Source: Ereboglobus sp. PH5-10 (GTDB lineage Bacteria > Verrucomicrobiota > Verrucomicrobiia > Opitutales > Opitutaceae). From it: a DNA stretch of 64,000 nucleotides. This document shows, piece after piece, positions 43,458-53,169 of this stretch. The position numbers were made by a program, and so were the translations under genes. The stretch is from assembly GCF_029504735.1 (NCBI RefSeq), contig NZ_JAQFIP010000004.1, positions 186,001 through 250,000 of the forward strand, written 5' to 3'. Within the stretch, counting starts at the first letter, position 1. Each line of letters opens with the position of its first letter. Below the pieces are notes generated by a model, which saw nothing but the letters and a program-made list of their open reading frames with translations, ran no database searches and had not been told where the DNA came from.

Positions 43458-44624
43458 TCAAAATGCCGCGAGCAAACGGTTCATGTCCACGTGATCCATG
43501 ATGAGCTTTTTGATCACGGGGAATTTGTCGGTGTCCTGCGGCTGCGTTTTCACGGTCATGCTGTGGATGCGCGAGGAGACATCGTAACATTCGCGATGCG
43601 CGGCGATCACGGGAATTTCCGTCCGCTGGAGCAAGTCCATCAGCTTCGGATGCGGCATGATGTCGTTCGAAAGGATCAACCCCGAAATCGTTTTTTCACC
43701 CGAGAGCTGCGCGCTCGAAATGGCGGCGAGGATGATGTCGTCCCGGTCGCCCGGCGTGATGATCACCACGCCCGGTTGCAGGTAATCGACAATGCCCTTC
43801 GCCGTCATCGCGCCGACAATCACGCGCTCGGCGCGGTGCACCGGCGCGTTCCAGTGGCCGTTGAGCCAGCGCCCGTCGATCTCCTCTGCGATTTGCGAAA
43901 TGCTCGGCGTCGAAAGCATCCGGTGAATCGGCAGCACGCCGAGAAGCGGCACGCCGAGGCGGCGCAGCCCCTCGCCCGCGTATTCGGCAATCATGTCCAT
44001 CTTATCAGGCTCGACCTTGTTGAGAATCGCGCCGATCACCTCCACCCCGGCCTTGTCAAAAAGCGCCTTGTTGAGCGCGATTTCGTCGATGGGGCGCCCG
44101 ATGCCTCCGGGCGAAACGAGGATCACTTTTGCGTTAAGCAGCTGCGCGACGCGCGCGTTCGAAAGGTCAAACACCGAGCCGACGCCCGCGTGCCCCGTGC
44201 CCTCGATGAGCGTGAAATCCTTTTCCCACGAAACCCGGTCAAAGGCGCGGCAGATTTTATCCTCGAGCGCGGCGAGCATCTCGTCGGGCTGCTTGAGGTA
44301 GCGACGCGTGAGCGTGCTGTCGATTGTCACCGGGCTCATGCTCTGGATCGGCACGCTCACCTTGTAAATAACGTCGAGCAGGTAGGAGTCCTCGTCGATG
44401 AGCGTGCCCTCAATGGTGACGAAACGCTGGCCCACGGGCTTGATAAAACCCACGCGCGGATAAAGCGCCTGAAGCGCGGCGTAAAGGCCGAGGCAGGTGG
44501 TCGTCTTGCCGTCGTTCATGCGCGTGGCGGCGACAAAGATGCGCTTCGTCTCGGTGTTGGTCGGCTTTGTCAGCAGGGGAAGCGCGGGTTGCTCGAAAGG
44601 ATTGGCGGTCGGTTCGGAGGACAT
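43458..44624 (-). CDS. BioD-like P-loop / DRTGG-domain protein (detached N-terminal half of long Pta)
   Basis: 388 residues. The N-terminal P-loop domain has VAATRMNDGKTTT (Walker A at about 33-43) and a dethiobiotin-synthetase-like fold with LIEGTGHAGVGSVFDLSNA. A DRTGG domain follows (about 255-365: ERVIVGAMTAKGIVDYLQPG, TPGDRDDIILAAIS, TISGLILSND, IPVIAAHRECYDVSS). In long phosphotransacetylases these two domains precede the catalytic part; here they are a separate gene placed 111 bases downstream of pta on the same strand. A regulatory role in acetyl-CoA/acetyl-phosphate metabolism is therefore likely but not shown. No acetate kinase is in the window. Confidence 0.85.
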   Translation of the reverse strand: MSSEPTANPFEQPALPLLTKPTNTETKRIFVAATRMNDGKTTTCLGLYAALQALYPRVGFIKPVGQRFVTIEGTLIDEDSYLLDVIYKVSVPIQSMSPVTIDSTLTRRYLKQPDEMLAALEDKICRAFDRVSWEKDFTLIEGTGHAGVGSVFDLSNARVAQLLNAKVILVSPGGIGRPIDEIALNKALFDKAGVEVIGAILNKVEPDKMDMIAEYAGEGLRRLGVPLLGVLPIHRMLSTPSISQIAEEIDGRWLNGHWNAPVHRAERVIVGAMTAKGIVDYLQPGVVIITPGDRDDIILAAISSAQLSGEKTISGLILSNDIMPHPKLMDLLQRTEIPVIAAHRECYDVSSRIHSMTVKTQPQDTDKFPVIKKLIMDHVDMNRLLAAF

Positions 44625-44735
44625 GCGGAAAATTATGAATCAGAATTTAAAGACAGCGCGATGAGACGGATCAGAAAAACAATCGGGTGAAATTTGAATA
44701 ATGCACAGGCTTGGACTTTCTAATTTCTAATTTCC

Positions 44736-45770
44736 TCACGTTCCGTAGAGCAGCTTGTGGTCGATGGCCTGGCAGCCGACAATGACCGCGGCGCCGTAAA
44801 CATCGTGCGCGCTGGAACCGCGGCTGATTTCCGCGGCGGGACGGCTCAGGCCGGTGAGAATTTGCCCGTAGGCGTAGGAACCGCCGAGGATGTTCACGAG
44901 CTTGAACGCAATGTTGCCGCTGGCCAGGTCGGGGAAGATGAGGACATTGGCGCGACCGGCGACGGGACCGCCGATTTTTTTTGTCTGCGCCGTGAGCGCG
45001 TCGAGCGCCGCGTCGGCCTGGATCTCGCCCTCGATCTCAACGGTGAGCCCCGCCTCGATTGCCTTGACGCGGGCCAGTTGCGTCGCCCTGCGAACCCTCA
45101 CGATGGACGGATGCGACGCATCACTGTGCGTGGCCCAGCTGAGCATCGCGATGCGCGGCGTCTCGTTTGTGATGTGATATGCGATCTGCGCCGTGGACAC
45201 GGCGATGTCGGCGAGCTGCTCGGCCGTGGGCTCGGGAATCACGCCGCAATCCGCAAAAAACAACGTGCCGTCGGAGCCGACCTTGTGCTCGTCGAAGGCG
45301 ATGATCATGAGCGACGCGACATTTTGCGCGTGCTCGTGCTTCGGGATGATTTGGAAAAGCGGACGCAGCGCGCTCGACGCAACGCGCGTGGCGCCGCCGA
45401 CGAGGCAGTCCGCCTGCGCGTTGGCGAGCATCATCGTGGCAAAGTAGCTGGTGTCGCGCATGGTGTCGCGCGCCTCGTCGAGTGAGATTTCCTTGTCGCG
45501 ACTTCTGCGCAGCTCGGCGAATTGCATCGCAAACGGCTCGAACTCCTCGCTCTGCGCGGGGTCGATGATGCGCATGCCCTGAAGGTTGATGTCGAGGCGC
45601 ATCGCGGAGTTTTTAATAAGCGTGCGGTCTCCGAGCAAAATGGGCGCGCCCATGCGGCTCGTGACCCACTGGCGCGCGGCCTGGAGTATGCGCGGGTCGT
45701 TGCCTTCGGCGAAAACGACGCGCTTGGGGTGTCGTTGCAATTTTGCGGCGAGTTTGGGGATGATCGGCAT
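44736..45770 (-). CDS. pta: Phosphate acetyltransferase (catalytic domain only)
   Basis: Converts acetyl-CoA and phosphate to acetyl-phosphate and CoA. The start MPIIPKLAAKLQRHPKRVVF is chosen because this is the family's usual opening; the longer frame adds 27 unlike residues. It has 344 residues, the short single-domain PTA/PTB form. Motifs include VVFAEGNDPRILQAARQW, ANAQADCLVGGATR, FADCGVIPEP, MLSWATHSDASHPS (family: LSxSTxGS-like), LTVEIEGEIQADAAL and NVLIFPDLASGNIAFKL. Phosphate butyryltransferase is related, but the overall pattern fits Pta. The following gene supplies the DRTGG half. Confidence 0.88.
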   Translation of the reverse strand: MPIIPKLAAKLQRHPKRVVFAEGNDPRILQAARQWVTSRMGAPILLGDRTLIKNSAMRLDINLQGMRIIDPAQSEEFEPFAMQFAELRRSRDKEISLDEARDTMRDTSYFATMMLANAQADCLVGGATRVASSALRPLFQIIPKHEHAQNVASLMIIAFDEHKVGSDGTLFFADCGVIPEPTAEQLADIAVSTAQIAYHITNETPRIAMLSWATHSDASHPSIVRVRRATQLARVKAIEAGLTVEIEGEIQADAALDALTAQTKKIGGPVAGRANVLIFPDLASGNIAFKLVNILGGSYAYGQILTGLSRPAAEISRGSSAHDVYGAAVIVGCQAIDHKLLYGT

Positions 45771-45855
45771 TGAAAACAGGAGAATGCGCGCCTTCGCGCC
45801 CTCGTCAATGGCTCGTTCAATCGCCAATGGCGCCCGAAACAAACAGCGCAAAAAA

Positions 45856-48800
45856 TCATTCCCCGGCGATCTCGATCACCTTGCCCGCCGCGCTCGAATA
45901 CACGAACAGACGCACTCGCGCCTTCGGGAAAAATCCGGTCACGCAACGTCCGTAGGCGCGCAACTGCGGCGCGTATTCGTCGGCGAGCCGCGCCAGCAGC
46001 GCCTCGTCGCTTTCGCCCGCGCGCCGCCGGTTGGTTTTCCAATCGACCACGCGCGCCTCGTTCGCCGCGGCATCGTGAATCACCATGTCCATGATGCCGT
46101 CAACCCACGCGTCGCCCGCCTCGTTTGCCGGCGCGAAGATCGGCAGCTCCGCCTCGCGCGTCCAGCGCGGCTCGCGCAATTCGCGCAGCATTTCGCCCGT
46201 CTGAAAACGCCCGAGCTCCTCGCGTCCGCGCGCAAGGCCGGCCTCGCCGCACCGCTCCCGCGCGGCCTCCAGCGATTTCTCGAAATACGCGGACAGCGCG
46301 GCATCGTCCGCGTCCCACGGCAGCGACTCCATCACGCCATGCCACCAAAGCCCGTATTCGATCGCCTCGTCGCCGTCGCGCGCCGGGCGCAAGTCGTCCG
46401 CCGTCGCCTCGTGGAGCGCGCCTCGCACCGCGTCGAAATGCGCGAGCTGGTGCGGCAGCACGCGCGCGGGGAGCGGCGGCAATTCCGCTTGCGAGGGGGG
46501 CGGCGTCGCGGCGTCGCGCGCACCGCGCTCTTGCGCCACGTCCGCCGCATCCGCGATCTCCGCCTCCTCGCTTTCGCACAACGGCAGCGCCTCGATCAAA
46601 TCCACGCGCCCGAAAATATCCGCGAAGCTCGCGCCATTTCCGGCTTTCCCAAAACCGCCGCCGCCCCACGGAATCACGAGCCTCTTTTTCGCGCGCGTGA
46701 GCGTGACATACAGCAGCCGCGCCTGTTCGCGCTTCGCCTCGCGGTCGCGCGAGACGCGCATGTCCTCCGGCATGCTGGCCGTGTCAAAATACACGACCGG
46801 CCCGAGGCCCGGCACCTCCGGCACGAGCTGCATCCCCGTCACGGGAGGCTTTTGCTGCGGACGCCAGAAACCGAGCGGAATCACGACATCCCACTCCAGC
46901 CCCTTCGACGAGTGCGAGGTGACGAGGTTGATCGCGTCGCGCTCCGCCTTGCCCGTCGGGCGCTGCTCGTCGAGCCCGTCGAGCAAATGCGCGAGCCACT
47001 CGCGCGGCCCCGCGCCCTCGAGCCCGAGCGCCGCCGCGTTCGCAAGCAGCCGGTGCAACTCGTCCGCCAGTTCGCCGCCAGGCGAGATCGCGAGCGCGCG
47101 CTCCTCGATTTTGCACGCGCGCGCCAGCTCCTCCGCGAAGCGCGCGAGCGGCAGGCCGCCGTCGTTGGCCCGCAGCACAAACGGCCGCATCGTCTCAAGC
47201 GCGTCGCGCAACGGCCGCGGGTGCTCCTCCGGCGTTTCCCAGAGCCAGTTGCGCCCGCCCTTGCCCAGCGCGTCCAGCTCCGGCTCGCGGATTTCCGCGG
47301 CGAGCAGCGCGTCGCTCACGCCGAAAACCTCGCGCAGCACGCCGAACCACTCGAACGCGTTGTCCGGATCGCAAATCACCGCGAGCAGTCCCGTCATCCA
47401 CGCGTAAACGGGGTTGTCGCCGCAACGGTTTCGCCGCGCCTGCAACGCGACCTTGAGCCCGCTTTCCTTCAAAATTTTTCCAACGGTAACCAGCCACGGA
47501 TTGGCCGGCGCGAGCAGGCACACGTCGCCCCACTCCCTCGCGCCCACGCCCGCCGGCCCGCGCGCCTTGAAAAACGCCGCGAGCTGAAGCGCCTCCAGCT
47601 GCATCCATTGCTCGACGCTGAGCCTGTCGTCGGAGGGGAGGCGCAACTCGATCCGGCACGCCGCGCCCTCGGCGTTCGACGGGCCGGGAATCAACGGCTG
47701 ATACGGCACCTGCAATAACGGCGACTCCGCGCCCTCCGCCGGCGGCAGCCCGTAATTAAAATCGTGGCCCTCGCCGAACGCACCCGGAAACGCCTCGTTG
47801 AAAAGCGCGATCGCGCGGCGCGGCGTGCGAAACGTCACGCTGAACTCAAGCTTCTCGCCGCCGTCGCCGCGCTCGAACGCCGCGAGGTGCCGCGTGAAAT
47901 TGCGCACGTCGGCGCGGCTTCCGTAAATCGCCTGCTGCCCGTCGCCGACCATGCAAAAATGTCCCGGCCTCGGCGCGGGTCCGGCCTTGCCCGCGCGCGC
48001 GTCGGGCCATGTGCCGAGCGCCGCGCCCGGCGGCCGCGCGATCTCCACGAGCACGGCGAACTGCATCGGGTCGGTGTCCTGCGCCTCGTCGAGAATCACG
48101 CGCCAGCCCTCGGCGCGGATTTTGTCGAGAAACGCCTCGTTGTGCAAAACGGCCAGCGCCGTCTCGACCTGGTCGGCAAACGTCTGCACGCCGCGCTCGA
48201 AGCGCCAGTTGCGATAACGCTCGGACAACTCCGCCGCGAGCGTCGCGCTCGCCGACGCCAGCCAGCTTTTCATCGGCGCGAAAAACCGCGCGTAGTGCTC
48301 CTTGATCTTAGCGGCCGAGCCCTCCGGCGAGATGAACGGCAGGAAAGTTTTTTCCTCGCGAAAACGCCGCGCCCATTCGTCGGCGTTTTGCTGGTTGCGC
48401 CTGAGCGCGTCGGCGGATTTTCCCGCGCGCGTGCCCAGCGCCATGATTTCATCGAGCGCCCGAGCGTCCGGGCCGGGCGGCAGGCCGGCGGGCTTGCGCG
48501 CGCGCAACTCCTTCGCGACCGACGCGGTCATTTTTCCCGCGAGCCCGAAAATGCCCGGCAGCGGCATGTGCCGCAAAAACGCGCGCAACTGCTCCGCCGA
48601 GAGAGCGTCGAAACGCATCGGGTCCTGCTCGACAAACTCCTCCCAGCACGCCGCGTCGCCGTCGCTGACCACCTCGGGATTCAGGTTCACGCCGAGCGCC
48701 TGTCCGTGGCGCTTGGCCAGCGTGAGGCAGAAGCCGTGGATCGTGCCGAAAAACGCGCGCTCCAGATGATTGAGCGCGGCCTGGCCGTTGAGGTTTGCGC

Positions 48801-49074
48801 CGTTTTTGTTTTCCGCGAGCCGCCGCAAGAGCACCGCGCGCGCGCGTTCGCCGATTTGCTGCGCCGCCTTTTTTGTGTAGGTGACGACGGCGGTTTTCGG
48901 CAGCATGTCCGCCGCCTCGGGCGACATCGCCATCGCGGCAAGCCGCTCGGAAATCGCGGTGGTTTTTCCCGAGCCCGCGTTCGCGCTCACGGCAAAATTG
49001 CTCCGCCACTCGTTGCGAAAACGCTCGCGCGGCCCGGCGTCGGCGAGGGGTTGTTGCGCGTTCGCGTCACTCAT
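45856..49074 (-). CDS. addA: AddA-like UvrD-family helicase/nuclease
   Basis: Helicase-nuclease subunit of an AddAB-type double-strand-break repair complex, 1,072 residues from MSDANAQQPL. Helicase motifs are Walker A SANAGSGKTTA (30-40), VVTYTKKAAQQIGER, GTIHGFCLTLAKRHG, LDEAQDTDPMQFAVL and VGDGQQAIYGSRADVRNF. VTSHSSKGLEWDVVIPL and LLYVTLTRAKKRLVIPW follow. The C-terminal RecB-type nuclease is shown by ARVVDWKTNRRRAGE (the Asp and Lys of the PD-(D/E)XK site). Its start overlaps the stop of addB by eight bases, indicating coupled translation. The upstream in-frame extension inside addB is rejected. It is very alanine- and arginine-rich, in line with the high GC. Confidence 0.92.
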   Translation of the reverse strand: MSDANAQQPLADAGPRERFRNEWRSNFAVSANAGSGKTTAISERLAAMAMSPEAADMLPKTAVVTYTKKAAQQIGERARAVLLRRLAENKNGANLNGQAALNHLERAFFGTIHGFCLTLAKRHGQALGVNLNPEVVSDGDAACWEEFVEQDPMRFDALSAEQLRAFLRHMPLPGIFGLAGKMTASVAKELRARKPAGLPPGPDARALDEIMALGTRAGKSADALRRNQQNADEWARRFREEKTFLPFISPEGSAAKIKEHYARFFAPMKSWLASASATLAAELSERYRNWRFERGVQTFADQVETALAVLHNEAFLDKIRAEGWRVILDEAQDTDPMQFAVLVEIARPPGAALGTWPDARAGKAGPAPRPGHFCMVGDGQQAIYGSRADVRNFTRHLAAFERGDGGEKLEFSVTFRTPRRAIALFNEAFPGAFGEGHDFNYGLPPAEGAESPLLQVPYQPLIPGPSNAEGAACRIELRLPSDDRLSVEQWMQLEALQLAAFFKARGPAGVGAREWGDVCLLAPANPWLVTVGKILKESGLKVALQARRNRCGDNPVYAWMTGLLAVICDPDNAFEWFGVLREVFGVSDALLAAEIREPELDALGKGGRNWLWETPEEHPRPLRDALETMRPFVLRANDGGLPLARFAEELARACKIEERALAISPGGELADELHRLLANAAALGLEGAGPREWLAHLLDGLDEQRPTGKAERDAINLVTSHSSKGLEWDVVIPLGFWRPQQKPPVTGMQLVPEVPGLGPVVYFDTASMPEDMRVSRDREAKREQARLLYVTLTRAKKRLVIPWGGGGFGKAGNGASFADIFGRVDLIEALPLCESEEAEIADAADVAQERGARDAATPPPSQAELPPLPARVLPHQLAHFDAVRGALHEATADDLRPARDGDEAIEYGLWWHGVMESLPWDADDAALSAYFEKSLEAARERCGEAGLARGREELGRFQTGEMLRELREPRWTREAELPIFAPANEAGDAWVDGIMDMVIHDAAANEARVVDWKTNRRRAGESDEALLARLADEYAPQLRAYGRCVTGFFPKARVRLFVYSSAAGKVIEIAGE

Positions 49075-52000
49075 GGGAGACCGCCTTTCCAAACGTCGCC
49101 TCGTGCTTCGCCTTGAGCACCGCGTGCGGAATCGGCGCGCACGCGATCGGCCAGCCTCCGCCGCCAAACGAATACTCCGACCGGTCCTCCGTCAGCGCGC
49201 CATAACGCCCCTCCTCCAGGTAACGCTTGATCTGCCGCAACCCCGCGAGCGCCTCCGGAAGCTCCTCCATGCCGATGCACGCCGGCTCGCTTGCGTCGGG
49301 TTTGAAGAGCCACACGCGGCCGTTCGCAACGCCGAGCGTCCGCGCGGCCTCCAGATAAATTCCCAGTTGCAACAGCTCGCCCTTTTTCGACATCGCCGCC
49401 GCCGAAAGCGTGCCCGCCCTGCCGGTTTTAAAATCAATGATGTCCGCGCTCGCACCGTGAAAATCCGGCTTGTCGAGCCGCAGCAAATCCATGCGCCCGC
49501 TCACGCAAATGCGCGAGTCCTCGTCCGCGGGATCGAGCTGCAGGCGCGTGTCGCGGGGCAGCGAGTATTCCGTCGCCACAAAACCGCCCGCATCGTGCGC
49601 GAAGATTTTTCCCAGCAACGCGTGGCACGCCTCCGCCAGCTCCATGTGGAAGGATTCCCAATACGCGTCGTCCGGCCACGCCTTGCGCAACTCCGCGAGC
49701 GCGGCGTCGAGCTGCGCGCGCGCCGCGGCTTCGGCGGGCATGGTGCGAAACCGCCCCCCCGCCGGATCGCCGCGCAACGCGTCAGCGAGCAACCGGTGCG
49801 CGAGCTGTCCGCGAATCTTGTTTGGCGCGCGCTCGAACACCCCCCAGTCCACCGCGCCCGCGCCCAGCACCGAGCTGAACCACAGGCTCGCGGGATCGCC
49901 CGCGCCGGCCTCGATCTGGCGCACGCCGAGCCTCACGTCGGCGAGCTTGCGCGGCGCCGCGCAGAAAAAGTATTCATCAAATGGATACGCCGGATCGCGC
50001 CGCGACTTCCAGACGGCGAGCCAGCCCGTGGGGGCGCACCTGGCGTGCGCCCTCGTGTTCGAGGAATCATCGGCTTGCGCATCCCCAACGCAAGCGGGTT
50101 GGGTGGCATGGGCGTCCCGCCCATGCGGATTGGGTGGCACGGGCGACTCGCCCGTGTTTTGCGGAGTTGCAGCCAAACCCACGGGCGACCCGCCCGTGCC
50201 ACTCGATCCGCTCCGCCGCGCCAGCCGGTCGAAAATTTCCGCGTGCCCCGGCGCCGCGCCGCCGGCCGCGTGCGAGAGCGCCTGCCAGCGCACGCGCTCC
50301 ACCCAGCTGTTCGGCGCGAGCTTCAACTCCGGCTCCTCCTCGTTGAAAAGCGACGCGGTGAAAACAATGCCCGCGCCCGTGTCGCGCGCGAGCGCCGCGT
50401 AGCCGCGTTTCTCCAAAAACGCGCGGTCGTCCGCCGTGAACAAATCGATGCCGCCGTGGCCGCGCGCGTTGAGCGCGGCGCGCACCTCGTCGGGCAGCCA
50501 GCAGCTCGCCTCCTGGCGCTCGGGCCACACGCCCGCGTTGGCCTCGACAAAAACCAGGTGCGACCAGACGCCGCCCTCGGCGCGCCGGCGCGTCGTCAGC
50601 GTGACGCGCGCGAAACACCCGCGTCCCGGCACTCCCTCCGCCGCGCCCTTCGCGGGAAGGAACGACTCGACCAGCGAAAACACAATCGGCGCGGGCAGCG
50701 CCCGCCGCTCGTGCCGCGCAAACTCATCCATCGCCGCGCGCCCCGGAATCTCGCCGAGGTTGAGGCGCGCGCACGCCGCCGAGAAGCGCTCGAGCGCGTC
50801 GGCGAGCGAAAGCTGTTCGGGCCACGCAAACTCGTTGTCCGCGCCGAGCAGTTTTTCCACGCACACCCCGGCGACATCCTTCCACTCGCGACGTTCCTCC
50901 GCGCGTGCGATCAGCGTCGGCATGCACTTCGCGAGCGAGTGCGTCTGGTGCTCGTCGAACAGGCGCTCGCACACATCGCGCGCGGTGGCGAGCGTCTGCC
51001 CGTTCGCCTCGCCCGTCGCCTGCAACAACGGCCACAGCGCGAGCAAGTCCTCCAGGCGGCAGTCGTTGCGATAAAACGCAAGCAGCGCGCGCTGCGCCTG
51101 AATTTCGACCGGCACCGGCGCGGCGGTTTCGAGCTGGTCGACAAACGCGATGCCGCGCTCCACGAGCAACTCCGCGAGCCGGAGGTGCGCCGCGTCGCTC
51201 GTCGGAAAAATGACGCCGATGTTTTCCGCGCCCCGCTTGAGCAGCGCGGCGATTTTTTCGCACGCAAGCTCCATCTCCGCCGCGCGCGTGGTGCCGACAA
51301 TCACGTCCGACTGCGCCTCAAGCGAGCGCGCCGCCTCGTCCGGCAAGCCGTCGCTCGACGCCCAAACCTCGGCGACATTTTCGCACGACGCCGGAGGCTC
51401 GCCGGGCTCGTCGATCGGGACGGCGTTTGCGCCAAGCGCGGTCTCCCACAATTCGATCCACGTTTCGTCGAGCGCCTTGCGCCCGCGAAATTCCGGCTCG
51501 GGCAGCGTGAGCGTCACGTCGTCGAAACAGCGCGCAAACGCGGCGACATTAAAAAACTCCCCGCGCTGCTCGGCGCTGAAACCGTGAACGAGCAGGCGTC
51601 CGCGAATTCGCGGGCCGGGCTCGTCGTCCCGCACAAACGCGGCAGTCTGGCGCGGCGCAAAATCACAGCCGAGTTTTTCCACCCACGCGGCCAGCTCGCC
51701 AAACACCCCGCGCAAAATTGGCTCGGGAAAATCATCCGCCGAAAACCCGCTTTTTATCAGGTCGTCGAAATCGCCGAGCGCCCGCTCGCAATCGCTCTGA
51801 AGGCTCTTGAGAAATCCCCACTCCGGGCGATCCTCCTCGCGCGCGGGATCAAGCGGCTCCAACCGCCGCCCGATGATTTCGCGCAAGCCGAACAGGAGAA
51901 ATTCGCGCCCCAGCGCCGGACGAAAACGCCCCGGCTCCATGCGCGCCAGCCAGCGCGCGCGCGCCAGCCCCGGCGTGAGCAACTCGACGCCGAACAGCGA

Positions 52001-52171
52001 AATGCCGAGCTCGAGGCAGCGCTGTTTGAACGCATGCGCCTGCCCGCGCGTCGGCACGACCACATGGCTGCGAACGAGCCCTCGCGCATGTCCGTCGGCG
52101 GCAAGCCACGGCGTCACGACATCCCTCCACGCGCTCTGCATGTGACGGTAGAGGTGAATGGCTGCGGGCAT
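49067..52171 (-). CDS. addB: AddB-like PD-(D/E)XK nuclease/helicase-fold protein
   Basis: Partner of the following addA-like gene, 1,034 residues from MPAAIHLYRHMQSAWRDV. The N-terminal half is a degenerate helicase fold (VVVPTRGQAHAFKQR, LLTPGLARARWL). The C-terminal nuclease shows VSGRMDLLRLDKPDFHG, then ADIIDFKTGRAG, and QLGIYLEAARTLG. No four-cysteine iron-sulphur pattern is obvious, so it may differ from the Bacillus AddB type. Residues of about 654-715 (SGTGGSPVGLAATPQNTGES to NTRAHARCAPTG) are encoded by several REP hairpins and are absent from what a nuclease of this family needs. The reading frame is kept across them. Gene order is addB then addA. Confidence 0.85.
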   Translation of the reverse strand: MPAAIHLYRHMQSAWRDVVTPWLAADGHARGLVRSHVVVPTRGQAHAFKQRCLELGISLFGVELLTPGLARARWLARMEPGRFRPALGREFLLFGLREIIGRRLEPLDPAREEDRPEWGFLKSLQSDCERALGDFDDLIKSGFSADDFPEPILRGVFGELAAWVEKLGCDFAPRQTAAFVRDDEPGPRIRGRLLVHGFSAEQRGEFFNVAAFARCFDDVTLTLPEPEFRGRKALDETWIELWETALGANAVPIDEPGEPPASCENVAEVWASSDGLPDEAARSLEAQSDVIVGTTRAAEMELACEKIAALLKRGAENIGVIFPTSDAAHLRLAELLVERGIAFVDQLETAAPVPVEIQAQRALLAFYRNDCRLEDLLALWPLLQATGEANGQTLATARDVCERLFDEHQTHSLAKCMPTLIARAEERREWKDVAGVCVEKLLGADNEFAWPEQLSLADALERFSAACARLNLGEIPGRAAMDEFARHERRALPAPIVFSLVESFLPAKGAAEGVPGRGCFARVTLTTRRRAEGGVWSHLVFVEANAGVWPERQEASCWLPDEVRAALNARGHGGIDLFTADDRAFLEKRGYAALARDTGAGIVFTASLFNEEEPELKLAPNSWVERVRWQALSHAAGGAAPGHAEIFDRLARRSGSSGTGGSPVGLAATPQNTGESPVPPNPHGRDAHATQPACVGDAQADDSSNTRAHARCAPTGWLAVWKSRRDPAYPFDEYFFCAAPRKLADVRLGVRQIEAGAGDPASLWFSSVLGAGAVDWGVFERAPNKIRGQLAHRLLADALRGDPAGGRFRTMPAEAAARAQLDAALAELRKAWPDDAYWESFHMELAEACHALLGKIFAHDAGGFVATEYSLPRDTRLQLDPADEDSRICVSGRMDLLRLDKPDFHGASADIIDFKTGRAGTLSAAAMSKKGELLQLGIYLEAARTLGVANGRVWLFKPDASEPACIGMEELPEALAGLRQIKRYLEEGRYGALTEDRSEYSFGGGGWPIACAPIPHAVLKAKHEATFGKAVSHE
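50027..50205. repeat. Cluster of REP hairpins inside addB
   Basis: Four hairpins lie in about 180 coding bases: a family B unit (50027-50053, GGGGCGCACCTGGCGTGCGC), GCATGGGCGTCCCGCCCATG (50106-50126), CACGGGCGACTCGCCCGTG (50138-50156) and CACGGGCGACCCGCCCGTG (50180-50198). All are read in frame by addB. Confidence 0.9.
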
Positions 52172-52256
52172 GGTGGAAAGCGAAAAGCGAAGCGCGCGCG
52201 CGGTCAATGTTTTGAGTCGGCGACGCGTGGAAAAAGAGCGCCCGGCGAAGGGGCGC

Positions 52257-52289
52257 AAAAAAGCCCCGGACGCTTTTCGCATCCGGAGC
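52257..52289 (-). terminator. Rho-independent terminator of the pal gene
   Basis: On the minus strand the stem GCTCCGGATGC / GCGTCCGGGGC (with two G-U pairs and a short loop) is followed by six T. It lies 37 bases after the pal stop and upstream of the addB start. Confidence 0.8.
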
Positions 52290-52325
52290 TTTGTATTTGA
52301 AAATTGGATACTCTTTATCCGGCGC

Positions 52326-52943
52326 TTATTTCACGAGCACGACGATTTCGGCGCGACGGTCCTTGGCCATGACTTCCTCGGAGCCGCGTTCGACGGCCTG
52401 TGTCGAGCCCTTGGAGCGCACGTCGACCTTGGCAGGGTCGATGCCAATGGTCGTGGCATATTTTTTGGCGGAGCTTGCACGGCGGCTACCAAGAGCCATG
52501 TTGTATTCGGCGGTGCCGCGCCAGTCGCAGTGGCCTTCGAAGATGATGCGATACTGCGGGTTCTTTGCGAGGTAGTCCTTGATCGCTTGGAATTTCGAGC
52601 GCTCATTCTTATCAATCGCCGAGCGGTCGAAGCCGAAGTAAATCGACTGGAGCTCGGGGACGTTGCGCAGCTCATTGCCAACGAGATCGCCGGAAGGCTG
52701 GTTGTGCTCGGTAAGGGAAGAGGTAAACGTCGATGTCTCCGTGCCATAGCTTGTGCCATATCCGCTGGTGCCATAATTGCCAATCGAAGACGAAGAGGTA
52801 TCTACCGCGCTCCCGCCGTTGAGAAGCGTTTGGTCGGGTGTTGGGCGGGCGTCACGGGAGGCTTTTTTGGTCGCGCAGCCAGTGGAAAACAGGAGCAATG
52901 CGCCGGCGACGGCGAGGATGAGCTTTTTGCTGAAGATGTTCAT
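52326..52943 (-). CDS. pal: OmpA-family peptidoglycan-associated lipoprotein (Pal-like)
   Basis: Outer-membrane lipoprotein that binds peptidoglycan non-covalently, 205 residues from MNIFSKKLILAVAGALLLFS. The lipobox ends in Cys23 (LLLFSTGC). A Ser/Thr/Gly-rich spacer with YGTSGYGTSYGTETSTFTSS (about 45-75) precedes the OmpA C domain (about 100-205). The domain contains IYFGFDRSAIDKNERSKFQ, IIFEGHCDWRGTAEYNMALG and SRRASSAKKYAT, with the conserved Asp and Arg of the diaminopimelate site. No tol genes are near, so it may be a general OmpA-like lipoprotein rather than the Tol-Pal partner. It has its own downstream terminator. Confidence 0.87.
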   Translation of the reverse strand: MNIFSKKLILAVAGALLLFSTGCATKKASRDARPTPDQTLLNGGSAVDTSSSSIGNYGTSGYGTSYGTETSTFTSSLTEHNQPSGDLVGNELRNVPELQSIYFGFDRSAIDKNERSKFQAIKDYLAKNPQYRIIFEGHCDWRGTAEYNMALGSRRASSAKKYATTIGIDPAKVDVRSKGSTQAVERGSEEVMAKDRRAEIVVLVK

Positions 52944-53169
52944 GGTTGATTGGGAAAAAAGTGGTGTGAGTCCGAACTTATCGTGCAATGCCGTTGGCTC
53001 GGCAAGTTATTTATCCTCGTTTTTCGTCATTCTTGCGCGGAAAGCGCCAAGGCGAAAAGGCGGGCTCGGGGAGCCCAAGTTGCGCGTCGAGTTTCATGTG
53101 TTTTTGAAAAATTTCTCCTGCGGAAACACATTGGGGGAAAATATGACAACTATTTTGATCCCCAACATA

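Noticed and set aside
48881-52300. Plus-strand open frame of 1,139 codons opposite addB and addA
   Set aside because: Arg/Ala-rich shadow of the AddAB-type genes.
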